Shown here: piece by piece, positions 41,801-55,230 of the stretch
How the letters are laid out: the number at the start of each line of letters is the position of its first letter
Position numbering within the stretch: the stretch's first letter is position 1
Source: Glandiceps talaboti
Taxonomy: Eukaryota > Hemichordata > Enteropneusta > Spengelidae
NCBI RefSeq assembly: GCF_964340395.1
Contig: NC_135560.1
Coordinates: 4,267,998-4,331,997 of the forward strand
Reading direction: 5' to 3'
DNA: 64,000 nucleotides
Position numbers and translations under genes: made by a program
The notes under the pieces: model-generated
The model's database searches: none
The model's input: the letters and a program-made list of their open reading frames with translations, nothing else
What the model was told of the DNA's origin: nothing

Positions 41801-44650
41801 TAACTTTGTTCTATTGCAATGTATGATGGGAATAGAATAGAATAATTTGAAGGCAGAATGGTGATTATCCAACCTATATTAAAATGGAATAATACTCCTT
41901 AGTAACATTTGTAAACAACTAACTTTGTTCTATTGCAATGTATGATGGGAATAGAATAGAATAATTTGAAGGTAGAATGGTGATTATCCAACCTATATTA
42001 AAATGGAATAATACTCCTTAGTAACGTTTTTAATAAAGTGACTTTCTACTATTGCAATGTATAATGGGAATAGAATAGAATAATTTGATGTTAGAATGGT
42101 GATTGTCCAACCCCTATTGTAATGGAATAATCCTTCTCATTAGTAACATTTGTAAACAAGTGACTTTGTTCTATTGCAATGTATGATGGAAATAGAATAG
42201 AATAATTTGAAGGCAGAATGGTGATTATCCAACCTATATTAAAATGGAATAATACTCCTTAGTAACATTTGTAAACAAGTGACTTTGTTCATTTGTAATG
42301 AATGATGGGAATAGAATAGAATAATTTGAAGGCAGAATGGTGATTACCCAACCTATATTAAAATGGATTAATACTCCTTAGTAACATTTGTAAACAAGTG
42401 ACTTTGTTCTATTGCAATGTATGATTGGAATAGAATAGAATAATTTGATGGCAGAATGGTAATTGTCCAACCCCTATTGTAATGGAATAATCCTTCTCAT
42501 TAGTAACATTTGTAAACAAGTGACTTTGTTCTATTGCAATGTATAATGGGAATAGAATTAAATAATTTGATGGTAGAATTGTGATTGTCCAACCTATATT
42601 AAAATGGAATAATATTCCTTAGTAACATTTGTAAACAACTAACTTTGTTCTATTGCAATGTATGATGGGAATAGAATAGAATAATTTGAAGGCAGAATGG
42701 TGATTATCCAACCTATATTAAAATGGAATAATACTCCTTAGTAACATTTGTAAACAAGTGACTTTGTTCTATTACAATGTATGATGGGAATAGAATAGAA
42801 TAATTTGATGGCAGAATGGTAATTGTCCAACCCCAATTGCAATGGAATAATCCTTCTCATTAGTAACATTTGTAAACAAGTGACTTTGTTCTATTGCAAT
42901 GTATGATGGGAATAGAATAGAATAATTTGAAGGTAGAATGGTGATTATCCAACCTATATTAAAATGGAATAATACTCCTTAGTAACGTTTTTAATAAAGT
43001 GACTTTCTACTATTGCAATGTATGATGTGAATAGAATAGAATAATTTGATGTTAGAATGGTGATTGTCCAACCCCTATTGTAATGGAATAATCCTTCTCA
43101 TTAGTAACATTTGTAAACAAGTGACTTTGTTCTATTGCAATGTATGATGGAAATAGAATAGAATAATTTGAAGGCAGAATGGTGATTATCCAACCTATAT
43201 TAAAATGGAATAATACTCCTTAGTAACATTTGTAAACAAGTGACTTTGTTCTATTGCAATGTATGATGGGAATAGAATAGAATAATTTGATGGCAGAATG
43301 GTGATTACCCAACCTATATTAAAATGGATTAATACTCCTTAGTAACATTTGTAAACAAGTGACTTTGTTCTATTGCAATGTATGATTGGAATAGAATAGA
43401 ATAATTTGATGGTAGAGTGGTGATTATCCAACCTATATTAAAATGGAATAATACTCCTTAGTAACATTTGTAAACAAGTGACTTTGTTCTATTGCAATAC
43501 ATGATTGGAATATAATAGAATAATTTGATGGCAGAATGGTAATTGTCCAACCCCAATTGTAATGGAATAATCCTTCTCATTAGTAACATTTGTAAACAAA
43601 TGACTTTGTTCTATTGCAATGTATAATGGGAATAGAATATAATAATTTGATGGTAGAATTGTGATTGTCCAACCTATATTAAAAAGGAATAATACTCCTT
43701 AGTAACATTTGTAAACAAGTGACTTTGTTTTATTGCAGTGCATGATGGCAATACAATAGAATTATTTAATGTTAGAGTTGTGATTGTCCAACCTATATTA
43801 AAATGGAATAATATTCCTTAGTAACATTTGTAATCAACTAACTTTGTTCTATTGCAATGTATGATGGGAATAGAATAGAATAATTTGAAGGCAGAATGGT
43901 GATTATCCAAACTATATTAAAATGGAATAATACTCCTTAGTAACATTTGTAAACAAGTGACTTTGTTCTATTGCAATGTATGATGGGAATAGAATAGAAT
44001 AATTTGAAGGCAGAATGGTGATTATCCAACCTATATTAAAATGGAATAATACTCCTTAGTAACATTTGTAAACAAGTGACTTTGTTCTATTGCAATGTAT
44101 GATGGGAATAGAATAGAATAATTTGATGTTAGAATTGTGATTGTCCAACCTATATTAAAATGGAATAATACTCCTTAGTAACGTTTGTAAACAAGTGACT
44201 TTGTTCTACTGCAATGTATGATGGGAATTGCATAGAATAATTTGATGGAATAATACTCCTTATTAACGTTTGTAAACAAGTGACTTTGTTCTATTGCAGT
44301 GTGTGATGGGAATAGAATAGAAAATTTGATGGTAGAAATGTGATTGTCCACCCTATATTAAAATGGAATAATTTTCCTTAGTAACATTTGTAAACAAGTG
44401 ACTTTGTTCTACTGCAATGTATGATGGGAATTGCATAGAATAATTTGATGGAATAATACTCCTTAGTAATGTTTGTAAACAAGTGACTTTGTTATATTGC
44501 AATGTATGATGGGAATAGAATAAAATCATTTGATGTTAGAATTGTGATTGTTCAACCTATGTTAAAATGTTATAATACTCCTTAGTAACGTTTGAAAAAC
44601 AAGTGACTTTGTTCTATTGTGGTGGGTGATAGGAATAGAATAGAATAATT
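38880..44650 (+). repeat. Rearranged further copies of the roughly 2.1-kb higher-order cassette
   Basis: The same landmarks (two 85-bp short units, TTGTGGTGGGTGATAGG, TTTTATTGCAGTGCATG) recur in order, but with spacings of 3759 and 3285 bp from the preceding copies. Units have therefore been inserted between them. Confidence 0.75.
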
Positions 44651-45061
44651 TGATGGTAGAAATGTGATTGTCCAACCTATATTAAAATGGAATAATACTC
44701 CTTAGTAACGTTTGTAAACAAGTGACTTTGTTCTATTGCAATGTATGATGGGAATTGAATAAAATAATTTGAAGGCAGAATGGTGATTATCCAACCTATA
44801 TTAAAATGGAATAATACTCCTTAGTAACATTTGTAAACAAGTGACTTTGTTCTATTGCAATGTATGATGGGAATAGAATAGAGTAATTTGAAGGCAGAAT
44901 GGTGATTATCCAACCTATATCAAAATGGAATAATACTCCTTAGTAACGTTTGTAAACAAGTGACTTTCTACTATGGCAGTGTAAGATGGGAATAGAGTAG
45001 GATAATTTGATGGTAGAATGGTAATTGTCCAACCCCTATTGTAATGGAATAATCCTTCTCA

Positions 45062-46770
45062 TTAGTAACATTTGTAAACAAGTGACTTTGTTCTATTGCA
45101 ATATATGATGGTAATAGAAAAGAATAATTTGATGTTAGAATTGTGATTGTCCAACCTATATTAAAATGGAATAATACTCCTTAGTAACGTTTGTAAACAA
45201 GTGACTTTGTTCTATTGCAGTGTGTGATGGGAATAGAATAGAGTAATTTGAAGGCAGAATGGTGATTATCAAACCTATATTAAAATGGAATAATACTCCT
45301 TAGTAACATTTGTAAACAAGTGACTTTGTTCTATTGCAATGTATGATGGGAATAGAAAGGAATAATTTGAAGGCAGAATGGTGATTATCCAACCTATATT
45401 AAAATGGAATAATACTCCTTAGTAACGTATTTTAACAAATGACTTTCTACTATTGCAATGTATGATGGGAATAGAATAGAATAATTTGATGTTAGAATAG
45501 TGATTGTCCAACCCCTATTGTAATGGAATAATCCTTCTCATTAGTAACATTTGTAAACAAGTGACTTTGTTCTATTGCAATGTATGATGGGAATAGAATA
45601 GAATAATTTGAAGGCAGAATGGTGATTATCCAACCTATATTAAAATGGAATAATACTCCTTAGTAACGTTTGTAAACAAGTGACTATGTTCTACTGCAAT
45701 GTATGATGGGAATAGCATAGAATAATTTGATGGTAGAATGGTAATTGTCCAACGCCTATTGTAATGGAATAATCCTTCACATTGGTAACGTTTGTAAACA
45801 AGTGACTTTGTTCTATTGCAATGTATGATGGTTATAGAATATAATAATTTGATGGTAGAATGGTGATTGTCCAACCCCTATTGTAATGGAATAATCCTTC
45901 TCATTAGTAACATTTGTAAACAAGTGACTTTGTTCTATTGCAATGTATGATGGTAATAGAATAGAATAATTTGATGTTAGAATTGTGATTGTCCAACCTA
46001 TATTAAAATGGAATAATACTCCTTAGTAACGTTTGTAAACAAGTGACTTTGTTCTATTGCAGTGTGTGATGGGAATAGAATAGAGTAATTTGAAGGCAGA
46101 ATGGTGATTATCCAACCTATATTAAAATGGAATAATACTCCTTAGTAACATTTGTAAACAAGTGACTTTGTTCTATTGCAATGTATGATGGGAATAGAAA
46201 GGAATAATTTGAAGGCAGAATGGTGATTATCCAACCTATATTAAAATGGAATAATACTCCTTAGTAACGTATTTAAACAAATGACTTTCTACTATTGCAA
46301 TGTATGATGGGAATAGAATAGAATAATTTGATGTTAGAATAGTGATTGTCCAACTCCTATTGTAATGGAATAATCCTTCTCATTAGTAACATTTGTAAAC
46401 AGGTGACTTTGTTCTATTGCAATGTATGATGGGAATAGAATAGAATAATTTGAAGGCAGAATGGTGATTATCCAACCTATATTAAAATGGAATAATACTC
46501 CTTAGTAACGTTTGTAAACAAGTGACTATGTTCTACTGCAATGTATGATGGGAATAGCATAGAATAATTTGATGGTAGAATGGTAATTGTCCAACGCCTA
46601 TTGTAATGGAATAATCCTTCACATTGGTAACGTTTGTAAACAAGTGACTTTGTTCTATTGCAATGTATGATGGTTATAGAATATAATAATTTGATGGTAG
46701 AATGGTGATTGTCCAACCCCTATTGTAATGGAATAATCCTTCTCATTAGTAACATTTATAAACAAGTGAC
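45062..46770 (+). repeat. Tandem higher-order duplication, period 842 bp
   Basis: About 45,062-45,903 matches 45,904-46,745 with the rare variants ACTATGTTCTACTG, AATAGAAAGGAATAA and TTCACATTGG in both. Confidence 0.88.
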
Positions 46771-48089
46771 TTTCTACTATTGCAATGTATGATGGGAATA
46801 GAATAGAATAATTTGAAGTTAGAATTGTGATTGTCCAACCTATATTAAAATAGAAAAATACTCCTTCGTAACATTTGTAAACAAGTGACTTTGTTCTCTT
46901 TCAATGTATGATGGTTATAGAATATAATTATTTGATGGTAGAATGGTGATTGTCCAACCCCTATTGTAATGGAATAATCCTTCTCATTAGTAACATTTAT
47001 AAACAAGTGACTTTCTACTATTGCAATGTATGATGGGAATAGAATAGAATAATTTGATGTTAGAATTGTGATTGTCCAACCTATATTAAAATGGAATAAT
47101 ATTCCTTAGTAACATTTGTAAACAAGTGACTTTGTTATATTGCAATGTATGATGGGAATAGAATAGAATAATTTGATGGTAGAGTGGTGATTGTTCAACC
47201 TATATTAAAAAGGAATAATGCTTCTTAGTAACATTTGTAAACAAGTGACTTTGATCTATTGCAGTGCATGATGGGAATAGAATAGAATGATTTGATGGTA
47301 GAATGGTGATTGTCCAACCCCTATTGTAATGGAATAATCCTTCTCATTAGTAACATTTGTAAACAAGTGACTTTGTTCTATTGCAATGTATGATGGTAAT
47401 AGAATAGAATAATTTCATGTTAGAATTGTGATTGTCCACCCTATATTAAAATGGAATAATATTCCTTAGTAACATTTGTAAACAAGTGAATTTGTTCTAC
47501 TGCAATGTATGATGGGAATAGCATAGAATAATTTGATGGTAGAATGGTAATTGTCCAACGCCTATTGTAATGGAATAATTCTTCTCATTGGCAACGTTTG
47601 TAAACAAGTGACTTTGTTCTATTGCAATGTATGATGGTTATAGAATATAATTATTCGATGGTAGAATGGTGATTGTCCAACCCCTATTGTAATGGAATAA
47701 TCCTTCTCATTAGTAACATTTATAAACAAGTGACTTTCTACTATTGCAATGTATGATGGGAATAGAATAGAATAATTTGATGTTAGAATTGTGATTGTCC
47801 AACCTATATTCAAATGGAATAATACTCCTTAGTAACATTTGTAAACAAGTGACTTTGTTCTACTGCTATGTATGATGGGAATAGCATAGAATAATTTGAT
47901 GGTAGAATGGTAACTGTCCAACGCCTATTGTAATGGAATAATCCTTCTCATTGGCAACGTTTGTAAACAAGTGCCTTTGTTCTATTGCAATGTATGATGG
48001 TTATAGAATATAATTATTTGATGGTAGAATGGTGATTGTCCAACCCCTATTGTAATGGAATAATCCTTCTCATTAGTAACATTTATAAA

Positions 48090-50130
48090 CAAGTGACTTT
48101 GTTCTATTGCAATGTATGATGGTTATAGAATATAATTATTTGATGGTAGAATGGTGATTGTCCAACCCCTATTGTAATGGAATAATCCTTCTCATTAGTA
48201 ACATTTATAAACAAGTGACTTTCTACTATTGCAATGTATGATGGGAATAGAATAGAATAATTTGATGTTAGAATTGTGATTGTCCAACCTATATTAAAAT
48301 GGAATAATATTCCTTAGTAACATTTGTAAACAAGTGACTTTGTTATATTGCAATGTATGATGGGAATAGAATAGAATAATTTGATGGTAGAGTGGTGATT
48401 GTTCAACCTATGTTAAAAAGGAATAATGCTTCTTAGTAACATTTGTAAACAAGTGACTTTGATCTATTGCAGTGCATGATGGGAATAGAATAGAATGATT
48501 TGATGGTAGAATGGTGATTTTCCAACCCCTATTGTAATGGAATAATCCTTCTCATTAGTAACATTTGTAAACAAGTGACTTTGTTCTATTGCAATGTATG
48601 ATGGTAATAGAATAGAATAATTTGATGTTAGAATTGTGATTGTCCACCCTATATTAAAATAGAATAATATTCCTTAGTAACATTTGTAAACAAGTGAATT
48701 TGTTCTACTGCAATGTATGATGGGAATAGCATAGAATAATTTGATGGTATAATGGTAATTGTCCAACTGCTATTGTAATGGAATAATCTTTCTCATTGGT
48801 AACATTTGTAAACAAGTAACTTTGTTCTATTGCAATGTATGATGGGAATAGAATAGAATAATTTGATGTTAGAATTGTGATTGTCCAACCTATATTAAAA
48901 TGGAATAATACTCCTTAGTAACATTTGTAAACAAGTGACTCTGTTCTATTGCAATGTATGATGGTAATAGAATAGAATAATTTGATGTTAGAATTGTGAT
49001 TGTCCACCCTATATTAAAATGGAATAATATTCCTTATTAACATTTGTAAACAAGTGACTTTGTTCTACTGCAATGTATGATGGGAATAGCATAGAATAAT
49101 TTGATGGTAGAATGGTAATTGTCCAACGCCTATTGTAATGGAATAATCCTTCTCATTGGCAACGTTTGTAAACAAGTGACTTTGTTCTATTGCAATGTAT
49201 GATGGTTATAGAATATAATTATTTGATGGTAGAATGGTGATTGTCCAACCCCTATTGTAATGGAATAATCCTTCTCATTAGTAACATTTATAAACAAGTG
49301 ACTTTCTACTATTGCAATGTATGATGGGAATAGAATAGAATAATTTGATGTTAGAATTGTGATTGTCCAACCTATATTAAAATGGAATAATATTCCTTAG
49401 TAACATTTGTAAACAAGTGACTTTGTTATATTGCAATGTATGATGGGAATAGAATAGAATAATTTGATGGTAGAGTGGTGATTGTTCAACCTATATTAAA
49501 AAGGAATAATGCTTCTTAGTAACATTTGTAAACAAGTGACTTTGATCTATTGCAGTGCATGATGGGAATAGAATAGAATGATTTGATGGTAGAATGGTGA
49601 TTGTCCAACCCCTATTGTAATGGAATAATCCTTCTCATTAGTAACATTTGTAAACAAGTGACTTTGTTCTATTGCAATGTATGATGGTAATAGAATAGAA
49701 TAATTTGATGTTAGAATTGTGATTGTCCACCCTATATTAAAATGGAATAATATTCCTTAGTAACATTTGTAAACAAGTGAATTTGTTCTACTGCAATGTA
49801 TGATGGGAATAGCATAGAATAATTTGATGGTAGAATGGTAATTGTCCAACTGCTATTGTAATGGAATAATCTTTCTCATTGGTAACATTTGTAAAAAAGT
49901 AACTTTGTTCTATTGCAATGTATGATGGGAATAGAATAGAATAATTTGATGTTAGAATTGTGATTGTCCAACCTATATTAAAATGGAATAATACTCCTTA
50001 GTAACATTTGTAAACAAGTGACTCTGTTCTATTGCAATGTATGATGGTAATAGAATAGAATAATTTGATGTTAGAATTGTGATTGTCCACCCTATATTAA
50101 AATGGAATAATATTCCTTAGTAACATTTGT
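48090..50130 (+). repeat. Tandem higher-order duplication, period 1083 bp
   Basis: 48,090-49,047 matches 49,173-50,130, including TTATATTGC, AAAAAGGAATAATGCTTC and CCAACTGCTATTG variants. The boundary lies where TTGGCAACGTTTG replaces TTAGTAACATTTA. Confidence 0.85.
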
Positions 50131-50199
50131 AAACAAGTGACTTTGTTCTATTGTAATGTATGATGGGAATAGAATAGAATAATTTGAAGGCAGAATGGT

Positions 50200-53100
50200 G
50201 ATTGTCCAACCTATATTAAAATGGAATAATACTCCTTAGTAACGTTTGTAAACAAGTGACTTTCTACTATTGCAATGTATGATGGGAATAGAATAGAATA
50301 ATTTGATGTTAGAATAGTGATTGTCCAACCACTATTGTAATGGAATAATCCTTCTCATTAGTAACATTTGTAAACAAGTGACTTTGTTCTATTGCAATGT
50401 ATGATGGGAATAGAATAGAATAATTTGAAGGCAGAATGGTGATTAAACAACCTATATTAAAATGGAATAATACTCTTTAGTAACGTTTGTAAACAAGTGA
50501 CTATGTTCTACTGCAATGTATGATGGGAATAGCATAGAATAATTTGATGGTAGAATGGTAATTGTCCAACGCCTATTGTAATGGAATAATCCTTCACATT
50601 GGTAACGTTTGTAAACAAGTGACTTTGTTCTATTGCAATGTATGATGGTTATAGAATATAATAATTTGATGGTAGAATGGTGATTGTCCAACCCCTATTG
50701 TAATGGAATAATCCTTCTCATTAGTAACATTTATAAACAAGTGACTTTCTACTATTGCAATGTATGATGGGAATAGAATAGAATAATTTGAAGTTAGAAT
50801 TGTGATTGTCCAACCTATATTAAAATGGAATAATACTCCTTCGTAACATTGGTAAACAAGTGACTTTGTTCTCTTTCAATGTATGATGGGAATAGAATAG
50901 AATAATTTGATGTTAGAATTGTGATTGTCCAACCTATATTAAAATGGAATAATACTCCTTAGTAACATTTGTAAACAAGTGACTTTGTTCTATTGCAATG
51001 TATGATGGGAATAGAATAGAGTAATTTGAAGGCAGAATGGTGATTATCCAACCTATATTAAAATGGAATAATACTCCTTAGTAACATTTGTAAACAAGTG
51101 ACTTTGTTCTATTGCAATGTATGATGGGAATAGAATAGAGTAATTTGAAGGCAGAATGGTGATTATCCAACCTATATTAAAATGGAATAATACTCCTTAG
51201 TAACATTTGTAAACAAGTGACTTTGTTATATTGCAATGTATGATTGGAATAGAATAGAATAATTTGATGGTAGAGTTGTGATTATCCAACCCCTATCGTA
51301 ATGGAATAATCTTTCTCCTTAGTAACATTTGTAAACAAGTGACTTTGTTCTATTGCAGTGTATGATGGGAATAGAATAGAATAATTTGATGTTAGAATTG
51401 TGATTGTCCACCCTATATTAAAATGGAATAATATTCCTTAGTAACATTTGTAAACAAGTGACTTTGTTATATTGCAATGTATGATGGGAATAGAATAGAA
51501 TAATTTGATGGTAGAGTGGTGATTGTTCAACCTATATTAAAAAGGAATAATGCTTCTTAGTAACATTTGTAAACAAGTGACTTTGATCTATTGCAGTGCA
51601 TGATGGGAATAGAATAGAATGATTTGATGGTAGAATGGTGATTGTCCAACCCCTATTGTAATGGAATAATCCTTCTCATTAGTAACATTTGTAAACAAGT
51701 GACTTTGTTCTATTGCAATGTATGATGGTAATAGAATAGAATAATTTGATGTTAGAATTGTGATTGTCCACCCTATATTAAAATGGAATAATATTCCTTA
51801 GTAACATTTGTAAACAAGTGAATTTGTTCTACTGCAATGTATGATGGGAATAGCATAGAATAATTTGATGGTAGAATGGTAATTGTCCAACTGCTATTGT
51901 AATGGAATAATCTTTCTCATTGGTAACATTTGTAAACAAGTGACTTTGTTCTATTGCAATGTATGATGGGAATAGAATAGAATAATTTGATGTTAGAATT
52001 GTGATTGTCCAACCTATATTAAAATGGAATAATACTCCTTAGTAACATTTGTAAACAAGTGACTCTGTTCTATTGCAATGTATGATGGTAATAGAATAGA
52101 ATAATTTGATGTTAGAATTGTGATTGTCCACCCTATATTAAAATGGAATAATATTCCTTAGTAACATTTGTAAACAAGTGACTTTGTTCTACTGCAATGT
52201 ATGATGGGAATAGCATAGAATAATTTGATGGTAGAATGGTAATTGTCCAACGCCTATTGTAATGGAATAATCCTTCTCATTGGCAACGTTTGTAAAAAAG
52301 TGACTTTGTTCTATTGCAATGTATGATGGTTATAGAATATAATTATTTGATGGTAGAATGGTGATTGTCCAACCCCTATTTTAATGGAATAATCATTCTC
52401 ATTAGTAACATTTATAAACAAGTGACTTTCTACTATTGCAATGTATGATGGGAATAGAATAGAATAATTTGATGTTAGAATTGTGATTGTCCAACCTATA
52501 TTAAAATGGAATAATACTCCTTAGTAACGTTTGTAAACAAGTGACTTTCTACTATTGCAATGTATGATGGGAATAGAATAGAATAATTTGATGTTAGAAT
52601 AGTGATTGTCCAACCCCTATTGTAATGGAATAATCCTTCTCATTAGTAACATTTGTAAACAAGTGACTTTGTTCTATTGCAATGTATGATGGGAATAGAA
52701 TAGAATAATTTGAAGGCAGAATGGTGATTAAACAACCTATATTAAAATGGAATAATACTCCTTAGTAACGTTTGTAAACAAGTGACTATGTTCTACTGCA
52801 ATGTATGATGGGAATAGCATAGAATAATTTGATGGTAGAATGGTAATTGTCCAACGCCTATTGTAATGGAATAATCCTTCACATTGGTAACGTTTGTAAA
52901 CAAGTGACTTTGTTCTATTGCAATGTATGATGGTTATAGAATATAATAATTTGATGGTAGAATGGTGATTGTCCAACCCCTATTGTAATGGAATAATCCT
53001 TCTCATTAGTAACATTTATAAACAAGTGACTTTCTACTATTGCAATGTATGATGGGAATAGAATAGAATAATTTGAAGTTAGAATTGTGATTGTCCAACC

Positions 53101-53745
53101 TATATTAAAATGGAATAATACTCCTTCGTAACATTGGTAAACAAGTGACTTTGTTCTCTTTCAATGTATGATGGGAATAGAATAGAATAATTTGATGTTA
53201 GAATTGTGATTGTCCAACCTATATTAAAATGGAATAATACTCCTTAGTAACATTTGTAAACAAGTGACTTTGTTCTATTGCAATGTATGATGGGAATAGA
53301 ATAGAGTAATTTGAAGGCAGAATGGTGATTATCCAACCTATATTAAAATGGAATAATACTCCTTAGTAACATTTGTAAACAAGTGACTTTGTTCTATTGC
53401 AATGTATGATGGGAATAGAATAGAGTAATTTGAAGGCAGAATGGTGATTATCCAACCTATATTAAAATGGAATAATACTCCTTAGTAACATTTGTAAACA
53501 AGTGACTTTGTTATATTGCAATGTATGATTGGAATAGAATAGAATAATTTGATGGTAGAGTTGTGATTATCCAACCCCTATCGTAATGGAATAATCTTTC
53601 TCCTTAGTAACATTTGTAAACAAGTGACTTTGTTCTATTGCAGTGTATGATGGGAATAGAATAGAATAATTTGATGTTAGAATTGTGATTGTCCACCCTA
53701 TATTAAAATGGAATAATATTCCTTAGTAACATTTGTAAACAAGTG
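50200..53745 (+). repeat. Higher-order duplication, period 2285 bp
   Basis: About 50,200-51,460 matches 52,485-53,745, including GATTAAACAACC and TCTCTTTCAATG variants. The match ends near 51,467. Confidence 0.82.
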
Positions 53746-55230
53746 ACTTTGTTCTACTGCAATGTATGATGGGAATAGCATAGAATAATTTGATGGTAGA
53801 ATGGTAATTGTCCAACGCCTATTGTAATGGAATAATCCTTCTCATTGGCAACGTTTGTAAACAAGTGACTTTGTTCTATTGCAATGTATGATGGTTATAG
53901 AATATAATTATTTGATGGTAGAATGGTGATTGTCCAACCCCTATTTTAATGGAATAATCCTTCTCATTAGTAACATTTATAAACAAGTGACTTTCTACTA
54001 TTGCAATGTATGATGGGAATAGAATAGAATAATTTGATGTTAGAATTGTGATTGTCCAACCTATATTAAAATGGAATAATACTCCTTAGTAACGTTTGTA
54101 AACAAGTGACTTTCTACTATTGCAATGTATGATGGGAATAGAATAGAATAATTTGATGTTAGAATAATGATTGTCCAACCCCTATTGTAATGGAATAATC
54201 CTTCTCATTAGTAACATTTGTAAACAAGTGACTTTGTTCTATTGCAATGTATGATGGGAATTGAATAGAATAATTTGAAGGCAGAATGGTGATTAAACAA
54301 CCTATATTAAAATGGAATAATACTCCTTAGTAACGTTTGTAAACAAGTGACTATGTTCTACTGCAATGTATGATGGGAATAGCATAGAATAATTTGATGG
54401 TAGAATGGTAATTGTCCAACGCCTATTGTAATGGAATAATTCTTCACATTGGTAACGTTTGTAAACAAGTGACTTTGTTCTATTGCAATGTATGATGGTT
54501 ATAGAATATAATAATTTGATGGTAGAATGGTGATTGTCCAACCCCTATTGTAATGGAATAATCCTTCTCATTAGTAACATTTATAAACAAGTGACTTTCT
54601 ACTATTGCAATGTATGATGGGAATAGAATAGAATAATTTGAAGTTAGAATTGTGATTGTCCAACCTATATTCAAAAGGAATAATACTCCTTAGTAACATT
54701 GGTAAACAAGTGACTTTGTTCTCTTTCAATGTATGATGGGAATAGAATAGAATAATTTGATGTTAGAATTGTGATTGTCCAACCTATATTAAAATGGAAT
54801 AATACTCCTTAGTAACATTTGTAAACAAGTGACTTTGTTCTATTGCAATGTATGATGGGAATAGAATAGAGTAATTTGAAGGCAGAATGGTGATTATCCA
54901 ACCTATATTAAAATGGAATAATACTCCTTAGTAACATTTGTAAACAAGTGACTTTGTTCTATTGCAATGTATGATGGGAATAGAATAGAGTAATTTGAAG
55001 GCAGAATGGTGATTATCCAAACTATATTAAAATGGAATAATACTCCTTAGTAACATTTGTAAACAAGTGACTTTGTTATATTGCAATGTATGATTGGAAT
55101 AAAATAGAATAATTTGATGGTAGAGTTGTGATTATCCAACCCCTATCGTAATGGAATAATCTTTCTCCTTAGTAACATTTGTAAACAAGTGACTTTGTTC
55201 TATTGCAGTGTATGATGGGAATAGAATAGA
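52090..55230 (+). repeat. Tandem higher-order duplication, period 1565 bp
   Basis: 52,090-53,655 matches 53,655-55,220 at offset 1565, with isolated single-base differences such as AATAAAATAG near 55,098. It overlaps the 2285-bp duplication. Confidence 0.87.
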
